This document shows, piece after piece, positions 34,897 to 45,303 of a stretch of DNA of 64,000 nucleotides. The translations under genes were made by a program, and so were the position numbers. A model generated the notes under the pieces. That model searched no databases and had not been told where the DNA came from. It was given only the letters and a program-made list of their open reading frames with translations. Numbering within the stretch: the first letter of the stretch is position 1; every line of letters starts with the position of its first letter. Source of the stretch: Pinus tabuliformis (taxonomy: Eukaryota > Streptophyta > Pinopsida > Pinales > Pinaceae); contig CM062816.1 of NCBI GenBank assembly GCA_031772625.1, positions 1,668,187,385 through 1,668,251,384 on the forward strand. Direction: 5' to 3'.

Positions 34897-35160
34897 ATAA
34901 AAGTTAGGTCTTTGATCTAACTAATTCCCATATAATTTACAATTTTTAATGTTACCTTTTAACTAACTAATAACGTAAACACCATCTATAATTATTTCAT
35001 TTATATATTTTAAGGTATGGTAACCAATGATAACTAACTCCCATTAAATTATCAATTTGACTTTTTGACTCCGGTTCCTAAGTCAAAATTAGCCATTGGT
35101 CAAGATAGCCATTGGAGGCTCTGCTCAGACTATTTAAAATGCAAAGCTGGATCTGTTTCT
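33980..35160 (+). other. AT-rich 3' UTR of the right PLE copy
   Basis: A TC-rich stretch (33985-34090) follows the stop codon and matches the left copy. The rest is AT-rich with three repeats of the TTAGGTCTTTAATCTAACTA block and a long TA run (about 34726-34795). The left copy has two such blocks, so the UTR changes by repeat number. Confidence 0.7.
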
Positions 35161-35165
35161 TCAAC

Positions 35166-35212
35166 TTGTCCTGATGATGAACAACACTGGTTGGTTCGAA
35201 ACGCGTCGAAAA
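35166..35212 (+). ncRNA. Hammerhead-ribozyme-like motif, right PLE copy
   Basis: The order is TTGTC, CTGATGA, an imperfect stem II (GAAC...GTTC with internal pairing), GAAA, a short stem III loop, GTC, then a stem I 3' strand that pairs less well than in the left copy. It aligns base for base with 29326-29372 on -. The core box is canonical here. Confidence 0.7.
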
Positions 35213-35254
35213 ATGTCTTTCTTTATGTGATTTACGCCGAAGTTCTACTTATAA

Positions 35255-35268
35255 AGACTGATTTACTG
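35255..35268. repeat. Target-site duplication of the PLE composite, right copy
   Basis: AGACTGATTTACTG follows the last base of the right PLE copy (...CTTATAA) and matches the left duplication in 12 of 14 positions. CTGGAACT then continues the array sequence, as at the empty site. Confidence 0.8.
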
Positions 35269-36269
35269 CTGGAACTATGTAATGCACAGTCCATTCTCAC
35301 TACTAACTGCTGGGATTGCACATTGCGCAATTCCAGCTGGGAAGGACTACTGGCCCAAGCATAGATTTGCGCAATTTCTTGAGCCAACTAGCCATTGTCC
35401 TCCAGAAATGCACAAAATAGTATTGCATGCTAGTGTTGGGTAGGAATGCACAAATCTGGAGAGGAAGGTGAGCCTTCCTTTCCCAGATTGTGCAATACAG
35501 CCTTGGTGAAGGCAGAGCCTGGGCCAAGGTTGGCCCAACTCTCCGACCGGCAACTGAATGCAAGTAAGTCAGTGAAGGCATGGTGACATTAAGTGATAGT
35601 AGAAGTGATAAGCAGGGCATGCAAAACATGAATGAAATATTAGGCAAACAGGTCAACATGCATGTGCATGAGGCAGTTCACCAGTTGGTTGAACGTCTGT
35701 GCAAAACCGTTTCATGCATGCGACAACAGTGAGATAGCAATGAAAATTGAAACAAATCTAGGGCAATCTGGAATAAATGTAAACGATAGCAGGTGTTTAG
35801 GGAAATCAAACAAACAACACTCACACAAGAGAATACATAAAATGCGACAAAAATGCAGCACAAGGCATGGGAAGCGAGCTTACCCCAAAACAACTGAGTT
35901 GAATGTGCCGAATGCTCCTAGGTGTGATGTGGGATGTTAAAGCTACAAGTTTGATGTGAGGAATGAGCTCTGTAGCATCCGGTTGATGAGTTTTGATAAC
36001 GTCAAGGTTGTGACGTGCATGCCACAAATCTAGGGGAAGCGACACTTGGAGGGAGGTTTTTGAAATGTTCCTTGCATGTAACCTCCAACTGCTAAACACA
36101 GATCCCTAAAAATGGGATGCCTTTGCATGTTTCCTTGGGAGAAGCAACCCATGCATGCAAGTATATTTTGCTTAGTCCCAGAGGGAACCGGTCAACTCAT
36201 ATGCACATTCAAGGGACTGCTTGATTGCTATAGAAAAATGCACATTTCTGGCTGGGAGCTGGGTTGGCT

Positions 36270-36500
36270 ACCCAGAAGATTTGAGCAATCTTTGGGCTGA
36301 GAAGCTAATTTCTACCCAGATTTGTGCAAATCCTGGGCTGAACAACGTGCTGCTGGGAAAATTTGTGCAAATTCTGCTGGGAGGGTTGGCTAGTAGGATT
36401 ACGCAAGCTTAGATCCCAATAGGTTGTTAGAGATGATTGCGCAATTTCTGGAGGGAAGGTTGGTTGCCCTCTAGAAATGAGCAAATTTTTGGAGGGAAGC
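36270..36500. repeat. Array with about 40-bp period of TTTGTGCAAAT-type dyads in the LTR
   Basis: GCAA-centred words (TTTGAGCAAT, TTTGTGCAAAT twice, ATTACGCAAG, ATTGCGCAAT, GAGCAAAT) have their GCAA at 36285, 36326, 36367, 36403, 36441 and 36481. CTGGG/GCTGGGAGGG-like spacers separate them. The same array recurs near 49250-49460 and 55430-55660. Confidence 0.7.
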
Positions 36501-37066
36501 TCCTCAGCCAGTAGCTGGACCAAGTCTGAGTGAGCAGCTTGTGAAGGGAAAAGATCAAACTATGATCGACAGGATGCCTTTGAGTAGAAAGACACTGAAG
36601 CTTGAGGACTTGATGAAACAAGGCAAGCTTCTATGAAGGTTGGTAGGGAGGCTTCAAAACAAGCTAAGAAAAAATTTTGGAGGGTGGTTGTGGCTGCTAT
36701 AACACTTGGCAACACACTGATAGAACTCCAACTCTATGAATGGACCTTGTTCGTGAAAAGCAAGTCTAACACCTCCAAAAGTGTTGTTCAACTCTCAGCT
36801 CATCTTGGCTTCACACTAGCTTGATTGTAAGATGTAGCATCTGCCAGACTCTTGGTCAATTGACACACATTCCAAGCCAAGACAACACAATTTTTTCGAT
36901 TGCGGTTGAGGGGTATATAAGTGCACAAGTAGTATAGTCGTCAGAGTCTAAGTTTCATCTCTGGTGTTGCTCCACTACCAGCAGGCCTGGACAGTACCCC
37001 GGTGGAGTCACATAGGAACACAAGCATGGCTCCACTTGCCAGCGAGCCTGGTCAGTAACCCAACAC

Positions 37067-38873
37067 AGTTACTTGCATCACCTCCCTGTGCAGGAATCCT
37101 TTCTCTTCTTTCACCTTATTCATTTTTCATTTGAATTTTTTGACTTTTCATTTTTTTCATTTTTCACTGTGCATAACACTTATTCATTTCAGAGGCGGAA
37201 GAGGGATCCCGACTTATTGAGAGAAGAAGAGGTTGTTCCAGCATAGAAGTAGTTTATTGTATCTTTGAAGTGCATGTTAAGGTTTCCCCCTTCACCTTAC
37301 TCTACTTGACTGGGCTGACAAGGGTTAACCCAAAAACAACCGACTAGAGAAGGTGACACTAGTTAGTGCGCAAGCATTTTGTTTTCACCAAGGTTCGCTT
37401 TGAATAATATGTATTTTCCTTCGACGTATCATGTACTAAAGTAACAAGCTCATCATACAAAGGCAAGATGACAAATAACCAAGTAGTGATAGTAGTACAA
37501 GCCCTCTTGTACTTCACCCAGCTCATTTCAAGAGTCATACATGGTTTCATGCCGACTAACCTACGAATGAAACGAGCTAATGAACTAATCAATAAAAAAA
37601 GAAAAGTAAGAGTAGAAGCAAAAATGAAAGCAAAGCAAGTAAACAAACAAGAAAGCAAACAAACAAGCAAACAAAGCATGTAAGCAAACAAGCATGCAAG
37701 CAAACAACTGAAAGCAAACACTACTCCTACTCCTACACTAACAGTGCATGGGACTAATCACATGAAGTGATATTTCCAATGCAACCATCGGTGCATTGGT
37801 AGACCCATGTTGGTGAAGGCTTGGCCCGCGAGTAACCCAGTTGTGCGAACTAGCAAACACGAAATATATAACAGTGAAGACAGCCACACTTCGTGTTTCA
37901 AGGTGCCCACGGGACATGAGTGAGTGCATGTGCATGATGGACAGTCTGTGGAATTATCATGGTGTTGTGTCATTGAAGAAAAGGTACACTCTTGACTGAG
38001 ACATGCAAGCAAACGAAAGAAACAAAGATAACTTGTGTCGCGCACGAGCACTTGCAATGTAAGACTCCTCCAATGCATGAGTAATGGGATCGTGCGGTTC
38101 GAGTGGAGGAAGTGTGATTTGTGTATGAGATGGATCTTCAGTGCATACAAACAAGTGAGGAGGAGCCTTGGGTGATTGAACAGTTTCATGATCAGAAGCA
38201 AGACTAACCCCAAGAGAATGAGGACTTGACATAACCATCAGCTCGGGCTGAAATGCCTTGACAGTCTTGGGTGTCTCAACTTCATCATTAAGTAAATCAT
38301 CATAAACCGGTGGCTTCGAAGGATCAACTGCGATAAATTTATGACCATGATAAAAAATAGAAGCAAATGGATCACGACCGCCACGATCAGAAAAATCAAT
38401 GAATTCTTTGGCATCCTCATAATCAGATGAATTAAACAGAGGGGTAGATGAAAAGCGAATGAACTCATCCTTTGTGTTTTTGGAAAAGACAAATGAAGGA
38501 TCAAGTGGATCTTCAATGAATAACTTATCCTCTTCGTTGTCAAATTATGGACTAACATCCGGTGAGTCCTGTGAGTGATCAACAATGGGTGCATCCATGG
38601 ATGAAGGCACACATGCAAAATCAGGGATGGCAAGTTCACCAAAGAAACTAGGAAAGAACAAAGGGGGCTCAGACGGAAGGGAGTCATCCTTCACCGAGTG
38701 TTGATGATCATGCTCCCACTCATACTCTTCATGAATGACAACGCATGTTGGTTGTGCAACACCAACTCCGTTAGTGGTTTGTTCCTCGTTCACAACAAGT
38801 GAAGAGTCCGGAATGGATGAACACAAGACAACATCATCCGGAGGAACACCTGAGTGTGAAGACGAAGGTCGAA
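37067..38873 (-). pseudogene. 3' internal part of the gag-only element, first unit
   Basis: Read on -, this encodes the Ser/Pro/Asp-rich C-terminal region (VVIHEEYEWEHDHQHS, PSEPPLFFPSFFGELAIPDF and DAPIVDHSQDSPDV-like blocks at 38550-38826). An FDPDHLD-type gag domain is not here; it lies beyond the copia insertion at 46553-47283. The region near the LTR holds poorly coding A-rich and CAAG-rich repeats (37580-37720, AAACAAGCAAAC words). Several breaks. No enzyme motif. Confidence 0.6.
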
Positions 38874-38878
38874 GAAAA

Positions 38879-40122
38879 TGTTGGCATTATGATTCAGGTA
38901 TTGTCCTTGATGGCAAACCCATTCAGGTGATAAATCAAGAAGGACGCAGGAAATATGTTCAGCAAGTGCGTCCCCGCAGGTATACCATACAGAACCCGCG
39001 TCCAGGGACGCAGGCCAGCCGTTCAGGAGGTGCGTCCGCCCAGTGCACACATTTCAAGGCAGAGAAAAGCACGTGGGGGTTTCTTGTGTGGTATCTAGCC
39101 GACGGTTTTGTGTTTCTATGGTGTCGGCTCGTGGTTTTGTTCCATGTTTTGGGGAGAACCTTGCCTATATAAAGCAAAGGAGTTCATTTGGATTATCATC
39201 ATCTTGGTTGAATATCTTTTGGTGAGATCTAGTCCAGATCTATGAAGGCGAATCTTCTAATGGACTGTGATCTCTATGGCGCATGGTCAGATCTGTGGAT
39301 CTGAGTGTTTGGGTTGGTTCTGAAGTCCTCATATCTTTTATATCCGAAGGGACGCAGGTTCAGTGAAGGGAAAGTGCGCCGGGACGCAGTACAGTAAACG
39401 CTCAGGTGCGTCTCTGAGGCAAAGGACGCGGCGCGACTGTGTTATTGGGTGCGTCTCTGAAGCAAAAGACGCGGTGCGACTGTGTTATTGGGTGCGTCTC
39501 TGAAGCAAACGACGCGGCGCGATAGTGTTTCTGGGTGCGCCGGTCGCAGCAAAGCATAGAGGAACAGTGCGTCGGCACGCAGAACAGTGGAAGGTAGACT
39601 GCGTCCAGTCGCAGGTCACAGAAAGAAAATATGCGTCCCTGTCTTAAGATGATCTGTTGACTGTATATTTCTGTTCATAAGGTGTTCTGGGTTATTTCTG
39701 TAATTACTGATCTGATATCTGTAGTGGACTGTATCTGTTGTATACTTGTTGATCATTTGATTCTTCATGAAAAGAAGTAGGGGGTTGTAGCTCCCTTCCA
39801 GGAGAGACTGGAAAACGAGAGAGAGTTGTAGCTTTCTGCAGGTTGCAGCCTGCGTGCTGGTAAAGGACTGCACCAGTACAAAATCATTGTAAAAAGAATT
39901 TCTTGAAAGAAGATAGAGACATATTGCAGCAGGTGGTTTTCTCCCGCATTGGGTTTCCACCTTACATCTTGTGTTCTTTGGTGTGACTGTCTATTTTCTT
40001 TATTCATGCTCATTATTTTATGGTACTGATATGCAAGAATAATTCAAAAGATCAAATAAGGAAGATTTGGTAAATTGCTTGATAATACTGATTCACCCCC
40101 CCTCTCAGTATTATTTCCAACA
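38879..40122 (+). repeat. 5' LTR of the copia element
   Basis: The LTR starts TGTTGGCATTATG and ends TTTCCAACA. A TATA box (TATATAAAG) lies at 39166-39174. A GC-rich region at 39409-39545 holds about three copies of a 43-bp repeat (GGTGCGTCTCTGAAGC then GACGCGGCGCGAC). Confidence 0.95.
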
Positions 40123-40124
40123 AT

Positions 40125-40135
40125 TGGTATCAGAG
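40125..40135 (+). promoter_or_regulatory. Primer-binding site, initiator tRNA-Met type
   Basis: TGGTATCAGAG starts three bases after the 5' LTR. It is the usual complement of the 3' end of plant initiator tRNA-Met used by copia elements to prime minus-strand synthesis. Confidence 0.9.
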
Positions 40136-40181
40136 AAGGTCCTTCAGAAAAGCTTGATCGCTTGAAGGTAGATCGTTCATC

Positions 40182-43100
40182 ATGAGCAACTACGAGAGAG
40201 AAGCATCAATCAGGCCACCAGTTTTTGATGGGACAAACTTCAATTATTGGAAGGTAAGAGTTACTGCATATCTTCAATCTCTTGGTACTGAAGTTTGGGA
40301 CATTGTAGAAACAGGCTATGCTTTTCCTTCAGCTACTCCTACAGATCCAGCTGAGAAAAAGAAGTATGAAACAAATGCAAAAGCAGTCAGTACTCTATTA
40401 GGAAGTATATCCCAAACAGAATTCATGAAGGTAATGCACTTCAAATCAGCAAAAGAAATATGGGACAAAATGATCACAAGCTATGAAGGAGATGAACAGG
40501 TAAAACAAGCCAAACTTCAAACTCTCAGAATTCAATATGAGACTCTCAAGATGTATAATGATGAAAGTGTGGCTAATTATTTTCTTCGGGTAGATGAGAT
40601 TGTAAATTGTATGAAAAATTTGGGTGAAGAAGTAAAGGAGTCTCTAGTAGTTCAAAAGATTCTAAGATCATTATCCCCCAAGTTTGAATCCAAAGTATCT
40701 GCAATAGAAGAAAAAGAAAATCTCCGTGTTCTTACTATGTCTCAGCTACATGGAATTCTAACTGCTTATGAAATGAGAAAGGGAGGACCATCAGATAGAA
40801 GGGAGGCTGCTTTTAAAGCATCAGGCAAAGAAGATTACTATGAAGCAAGCCATGATCCAGAAGAAGAGGAAGAAGAATCAAATTTTGTCAGAAATCTTCA
40901 AAGAGGTTCTGGAAGGTTCAGAGGTAAGCTACCTTTCAAATGCTTTGCTTGTGGAAGAGTAGGTCATTATGCTGCAAAATGCTCTTATAAGGATAAAGGA
41001 AAGGAACCAGTTAGATGGAACAAGAAACAAAGCGCAAATAAGAAAAGCTACTACACCCATGAAGATAGCGATGGCTTATCAAACAGTGATGAAGATGAAC
41101 AAGGTAATAAATATAGGTTGTTAATGGCATTTGAAGATGATGATTATGAGGATGTTGTAGATGTGGATAACCTTTATGATGAAATTACTAGACTCAAGAG
41201 ATGCATAGAAGAAAAGAACATGATTATTGATACTCTACAATTCCAAATTGACGAAAAGGAAAAACATCTTGAAAAATTAGAAGGTGAAATTGTTGGTCTT
41301 AGAAAAGAAATTGAGAAAACAAAAACTATTAATCTCAAGTTTGTCAAAGGATCTGAAACTTTGGATGAGATTATCAGTGTGCAGCGGTCTCCACTAAATA
41401 AGACAGGTTTGGGCTATAATGGAGAAACTTCTCAAGCATCCACTTCAAAAAGTTATCTTGATGCAGCAAGAAGAAATGAGCAAGAGCACAAGGAAGATCA
41501 TCAGGTAAAACAGGGACAAATGTCAAGCAGAAACTATCAGGGGCAATCCAGCTTAAGGGTGAACAAAAGCCACAACCAGCCACAGGTAAAATCTTCTCAA
41601 TTTGGTTCAAGAATAGATGAAAATAGAAATTACAATCAGTTGGCTGGTAGATCCAATAATCGTAGAAGCTTCTTCAATGGACAATGCTTTTCTTGCCATA
41701 ACTTTGGTCACAAAGCAGCTCAATGTGTTGCGTATAAAACAATCATGACTAGGGAAGCTCAAAAACAAAGAAGTATGACAGGGATTACAAAAAGGACCTA
41801 TAACAACTTTTCAACTCTTGAAAATGAAGTTGAATGTTCTATTTGCAATAATTTTGGACATAAAGACTTTGAATGCAGAAGCAGGTTTCCGGAAAGAAAG
41901 GTACAAGAGCAGAAAAAGGAACAAGCCTCAGGCGCCAAAACATGGAGAATAAAGGAACCTCAAACAGAAAGATGTGGGATAGCATTTTATGCAGAAGGAC
42001 AAGAAAATCTATGGTACATTGACAGTGGATGTTCGAAGCATATGACAGGTGATAAAGAAAAACTTGAGTCTTATTCTAATTTAGAAAAGGGAAAGAAAGT
42101 CTCTTTTGGAAATGATACTCCTGCAACTATAAAAGGAAAAGGTATTGCTCCTTTAAAAGAAGATGTTAAGGCTGGAAATGTTTTGTTTGTTGATGGATTG
42201 AAGCATAATCTTCTAAGTGTCAGCCAGATGTGTGATCAAAGAACCGAGGTTATATTCAGATCAAATGGATGTCTTGTTCGTGATCTTGATACAGGTAAAA
42301 CAGTTCTCAAAGGAAAGAGAACTCCAAATAATCTATACATATTTGATGAAGGACAACAACAATGCTATCTAAGCAAGAATGAAGAGCACTGGTTATGGCA
42401 TCGAAGGTTGGGACATCTAAGCTTCTCACAAATAAGGAAAGCTTGCAAATATCAGGCAGTTCGTGATCTTCCAGATATCAAAATTCCTGACAACACCATA
42501 TGCAGATCATGTCAGTTTGGAAAACAAACCAGAACTAACTTTCCAGAGAAAGAAGGATCAGCCAGCATGCCTCTTGAGCTAGTACATACAGATGTATGTG
42601 GACCATTCAGAAAAAGAACACCTAGAGGAGAGGAATACTTGATATTATTTATTGACGATTTCTCCAGGTTTGTTGGGTTAGGTCTTATGAAGCACAAAGA
42701 TGAAGCATTCGAAAAATTCAAAACCTTCAAAGCCTTGGCTGAAAATGAATCAGGTCACAAAATTAAGTGCCTCAGATCTGACAGAGGTGGGAAATTTACT
42801 TCAAATGAATTTTTCGATTTCTGTGATGAACATGGGATAAGGAGAGAATTCTCTACAGCTAGAACGCCTCAGCAAAATGGAGTTGTTGAAAGAATGAACA
42901 GAACAATCCAACAAATGGCTCGTGCTATGCTTGATGAATCAGGAACCCCCGCAACCTTCTGGGGTGAGGCTGCACATACTGCGGTTATTATTCTCAACAA
43001 GACAAATGTCCGGGTGAACAGCACTCAAACCCCTCATGAGCTCTGGAGTGGTAAAACTCCTTCGGTAAAGCACTTCAAAATATTTGGGAGCAAATGCTAT

Positions 43101-45068
43101 ATCAAGAATACTGAGGAGCAGCTTGGGAAACTTGATCCTAGAGCAGATGAAGGCATTCTTCTTGGCTATTCTCCACATAGCAAAGCATACAAATGCTACA
43201 ATAAAAGACTTGGCAGAATTGTTGACAGCATTGATGTAGTGGTTGATGAAAAGGGATATATTCCTAGGCAAATACATCGTGAAGACATCGAAGAAGATGA
43301 GAGCTACCCTCAAAGACAGAATGATGAAGAAGAAGAACCTCAAGAAGAATCTCAAGAAGAACCTCACGAAGAAGCAGAAGAACGGACAAGAATAGAAGAA
43401 AAGACTCCATCCAGATATGTTCAGAAGAACCATCCAGAATCTCAGATCATGGGACAAAAAGAAGCAGGTATACAAACTAGAAGAACAGTTGCAGAAGCTT
43501 CAAGCTATTTGGCATTACTTTCCTCCACCGAGCCACAAAATGTGAAAGAGGCATGCAAAGATGAATTTTGGGTGAAAGCAATGGATGAAGAACTTGAGCA
43601 AATCGAAAAGAACAACACTTGGGAGCTGGTTCCTAGACCAAAAGATAAGAATGTTATTGGAACAAAATGGGTCTTCAAAAATAAATTGAATGAAAATGGA
43701 GAAGTAATTAGAAACAAAGCCAGACTCGTCTGTAAAGGGTATGCGCAGCAAGAAGGAATAGACTTTGAAGAAACTTTTGCTCCTGTTGCAAGACTTGAGG
43801 CCATCCGAATGTTCCTTGCTCTCTCAAGTTTTCAGAACTTCAAAGTATTTCAAATGGATGTGAAATCAGCCTTTTTGAATGGAGACCTGGAAGAAGAAGT
43901 ATACATTGAACAGCCAGATGGGTTCATTCTTGGAAATGATCCAAATCTTGTATGCCGACTGAAAAAGGCTCTCTATGGTCTCAAACAAGCTCCAAGGGCT
44001 TGGTACTACCGGTTGGACAAATATCTTCATCAACAAGGTTTCTTAAAAGGTTCAGCAGATAGCAATCTGTATATAAAAGTTGAAAATGACAAATTGCTAA
44101 TACTTGTTGTGTATGTAGATGACATTATTTTTGGCAGCAATGAAGAAGCTATGAGTCAAAGCTTTGCCTCAGTCATGCAGAAAGAATTTGAAATGTCCTT
44201 GCTAGGAGAACTGACATATTTCCTTGGTTTGCAAATCCAACAGAAGGAAGGAGGAATCTTTTTATCTCAAACCAAGTATCTCAAGCAGATTTTGAAAAAA
44301 TATGGCATGGAAGATGCAAAACCAGTATGTACACCCATGGTCACAGGATGTAGTCTCAGTGCAAATGATGAATCTGCAGCAGTACATCAACCAACCTACA
44401 GATCTATGATTGGAAGTTTACTATATTTGACAGGTACCCGACCAGACATCATGCATGCAGTTGGAATAGTTGGAAGATTTCAGGCAAATCCGAAGGAGAC
44501 TCATCTTCAAGCAGTGAAGAGAATTTTTAAATATCTTCAAGGGACTCAAAATTATGGCTTATGGTATCCTAGAGATACAGATCTTACTCTTCATGCCTAT
44601 ACAGATGCAGATTGGGCCGGAAGCGTGGATGACAAGAAAAGCACAAGTGGTGGTGCGTTCTTTATGGGTCCCAGACTGGTCTCTTGGTTCAGCAAGAAAC
44701 AGAGTTCAATTGCCTTGTCTACAGCTGAAGCAGAATATGTTGCTGCTGCATCTTGTTGCACCCAACTCCTTTGGATGATGCAGAATTTGCAGGATTATCA
44801 AATCACTTGTACTCCTCCAATCCCTATCTTATGTGACAACACAAGTGCAATCAGCATCTCAAAGAATCCGGTTATGCATTCAAAAACCAAGCACATACCA
44901 ATCAAGTATCATTTTCTCCGGGAACAAGTACTTGAACAGAAGGTCAAGTTGGAGTATGTTCCTTCTAAGGAACAAGTTGCTGATATTTTCACCAAACCGT
45001 TGCCCAGGGACACTTTTGAATACCTCAGGCAAAAGCTGGGGGTTGTTGATGCATCATCTTACTGTTGA
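40182..45068 (+). CDS. Ty1/copia Gag-Pol polyprotein (1628 aa)
   Basis: One open frame encodes all parts. Gag (UBN2-type) spans about 1-210. Three CCHC knuckles lie near 253 ([14 protein letters not shown]), 502 ([14 protein letters not shown]) and 551 ([14 protein letters not shown]). A Glu/Lys-rich coiled coil sits near 330-390. The protease motif is [13 protein letters not shown] near 610, and the pre-integrase HRRLGHLS block is near 739. Integrase has D in HTDVCGPF, D in RSDRGGKF near 864 and E in GVVERMNRT near 900. RT has the YVDDIIFGS motif near 1312, followed by RNase H ([28 protein letters not shown]). The order integrase before RT marks copia. The start is the first Met after the primer-binding site. 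Three knuckles are more than the single one most common in the family. Confidence 0.95.
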   Translation: MSNYEREASIRPPVFDGTNFNYWKVRVTAYLQSLGTEVWDIVETGYAFPSATPTDPAEKKKYETNAKAVSTLLGSISQTEFMKVMHFKSAKEIWDKMITSYEGDEQVKQAKLQTLRIQYETLKMYNDESVANYFLRVDEIVNCMKNLGEEVKESLVVQKILRSLSPKFESKVSAIEEKENLRVLTMSQLHGILTAYEMRKGGPSDRREAAFKASGKEDYYEASHDPEEEEEESNFVRNLQRGSGRFRGKLPFKCFACGRVGHYAAKCSYKDKGKEPVRWNKKQSANKKSYYTHEDSDGLSNSDEDEQGNKYRLLMAFEDDDYEDVVDVDNLYDEITRLKRCIEEKNMIIDTLQFQIDEKEKHLEKLEGEIVGLRKEIEKTKTINLKFVKGSETLDEIISVQRSPLNKTGLGYNGETSQASTSKSYLDAARRNEQEHKEDHQVKQGQMSSRNYQGQSSLRVNKSHNQPQVKSSQFGSRIDENRNYNQLAGRSNNRRSFFNGQCFSCHNFGHKAAQCVAYKTIMTREAQKQRSMTGITKRTYNNFSTLENEVECSICNNFGHKDFECRSRFPERKVQEQKKEQASGAKTWRIKEPQTERCGIAFYAEGQENLWYIDSGCSKHMTGDKEKLESYSNLEKGKKVSFGNDTPATIKGKGIAPLKEDVKAGNVLFVDGLKHNLLSVSQMCDQRTEVIFRSNGCLVRDLDTGKTVLKGKRTPNNLYIFDEGQQQCYLSKNEEHWLWHRRLGHLSFSQIRKACKYQAVRDLPDIKIPDNTICRSCQFGKQTRTNFPEKEGSASMPLELVHTDVCGPFRKRTPRGEEYLILFIDDFSRFVGLGLMKHKDEAFEKFKTFKALAENESGHKIKCLRSDRGGKFTSNEFFDFCDEHGIRREFSTARTPQQNGVVERMNRTIQQMARAMLDESGTPATFWGEAAHTAVIILNKTNVRVNSTQTPHELWSGKTPSVKHFKIFGSKCYIKNTEEQLGKLDPRADEGILLGYSPHSKAYKCYNKRLGRIVDSIDVVVDEKGYIPRQIHREDIEEDESYPQRQNDEEEEPQEESQEEPHEEAEERTRIEEKTPSRYVQKNHPESQIMGQKEAGIQTRRTVAEASSYLALLSSTEPQNVKEACKDEFWVKAMDEELEQIEKNNTWELVPRPKDKNVIGTKWVFKNKLNENGEVIRNKARLVCKGYAQQEGIDFEETFAPVARLEAIRMFLALSSFQNFKVFQMDVKSAFLNGDLEEEVYIEQPDGFILGNDPNLVCRLKKALYGLKQAPRAWYYRLDKYLHQQGFLKGSADSNLYIKVENDKLLILVVYVDDIIFGSNEEAMSQSFASVMQKEFEMSLLGELTYFLGLQIQQKEGGIFLSQTKYLKQILKKYGMEDAKPVCTPMVTGCSLSANDESAAVHQPTYRSMIGSLLYLTGTRPDIMHAVGIVGRFQANPKETHLQAVKRIFKYLQGTQNYGLWYPRDTDLTLHAYTDADWAGSVDDKKSTSGGAFFMGPRLVSWFSKKQSSIALSTAEAEYVAAASCCTQLLWMMQNLQDYQITCTPPIPILCDNTSAISISKNPVMHSKTKHIPIKYHFLREQVLEQKVKLEYVPSKEQVADIFTKPLPRDTFEYLRQKLGVVDASSYC

Positions 45069-45291
45069 TCATCTTCCTATTGGTGGTATAGGCTCAGGGG
45101 GAGCACATAATGCATTGTTGGCATTATGGAAAAGGAGATCTTGGAAATAGCTGCAATATGTCTCTATCTCCTTCATGATGGATTTCTGGTTACAGATCTG
45201 GAGATGCATGAGCATAGGGGGAGCATACCCTTTGCCCTTGATGTCAAAGGGGGAGAATGAAGCTGAAGATTATGTGGTTGCCATCAAGTCC

Positions 45292-45300
45292 AAAGGGGGA
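45292..45300 (+). promoter_or_regulatory. Polypurine tract of the copia element
   Basis: AAAGGGGGA ends three bases before the 3' LTR and fits a plus-strand primer. A second CAAAGGGGGAG lies upstream near 45245. Confidence 0.85.
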
Positions 45301-45303
45301 GAT

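Larger units (their letters stand above)
29254..35254. mobile_element. Head-to-head composite of two Penelope-like elements (Dryad-like, GIY-YIG type)
   Basis: Two diverged copies of one element face away from each other and meet near 32326. The left copy (29254-about 32326, - strand) has the complete ORF. The right copy (about 32327-35254, + strand) lacks the first fifth of the ORF. Each copy runs ORF, AT-rich 3' UTR, then a terminal block with a hammerhead-like motif. The left end also carries the start of a following unit (ATGGATCATAGAAGCC on -), as in the partial tandem arrangement known for PLEs. The composite interrupts one LTR of the gag-only array and is flanked by a 14-bp duplication, so it probably inserted as one piece. 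Confidence 0.85.
27041..37066 (-). repeat. First LTR of the gag-only array (contains the PLE composite)
   Basis: The 3' edge on - ends CACCGTCAACA at 27041, directly before the TTTCTGGTGCTAGAAGGAGG primer-binding-like block. The other edge is provisional: TGTTGGGTTACTGACC on - ends at 37066 and would pair with CAACA. A TATA-like CTATAAATAG on - lies at 27894-27903. Without the 6-kb insertion the LTR is about 4.0 kb. It matches the other two LTR copies block by block, with large length differences. Confidence 0.6.

Noticed and set aside
39616-39960. 114-codon ORF on - in the copia LTR, identical again at 46041-46385
   Set aside because: Identity only reflects the recent LTR duplication. The frame has no motif and runs against the element.
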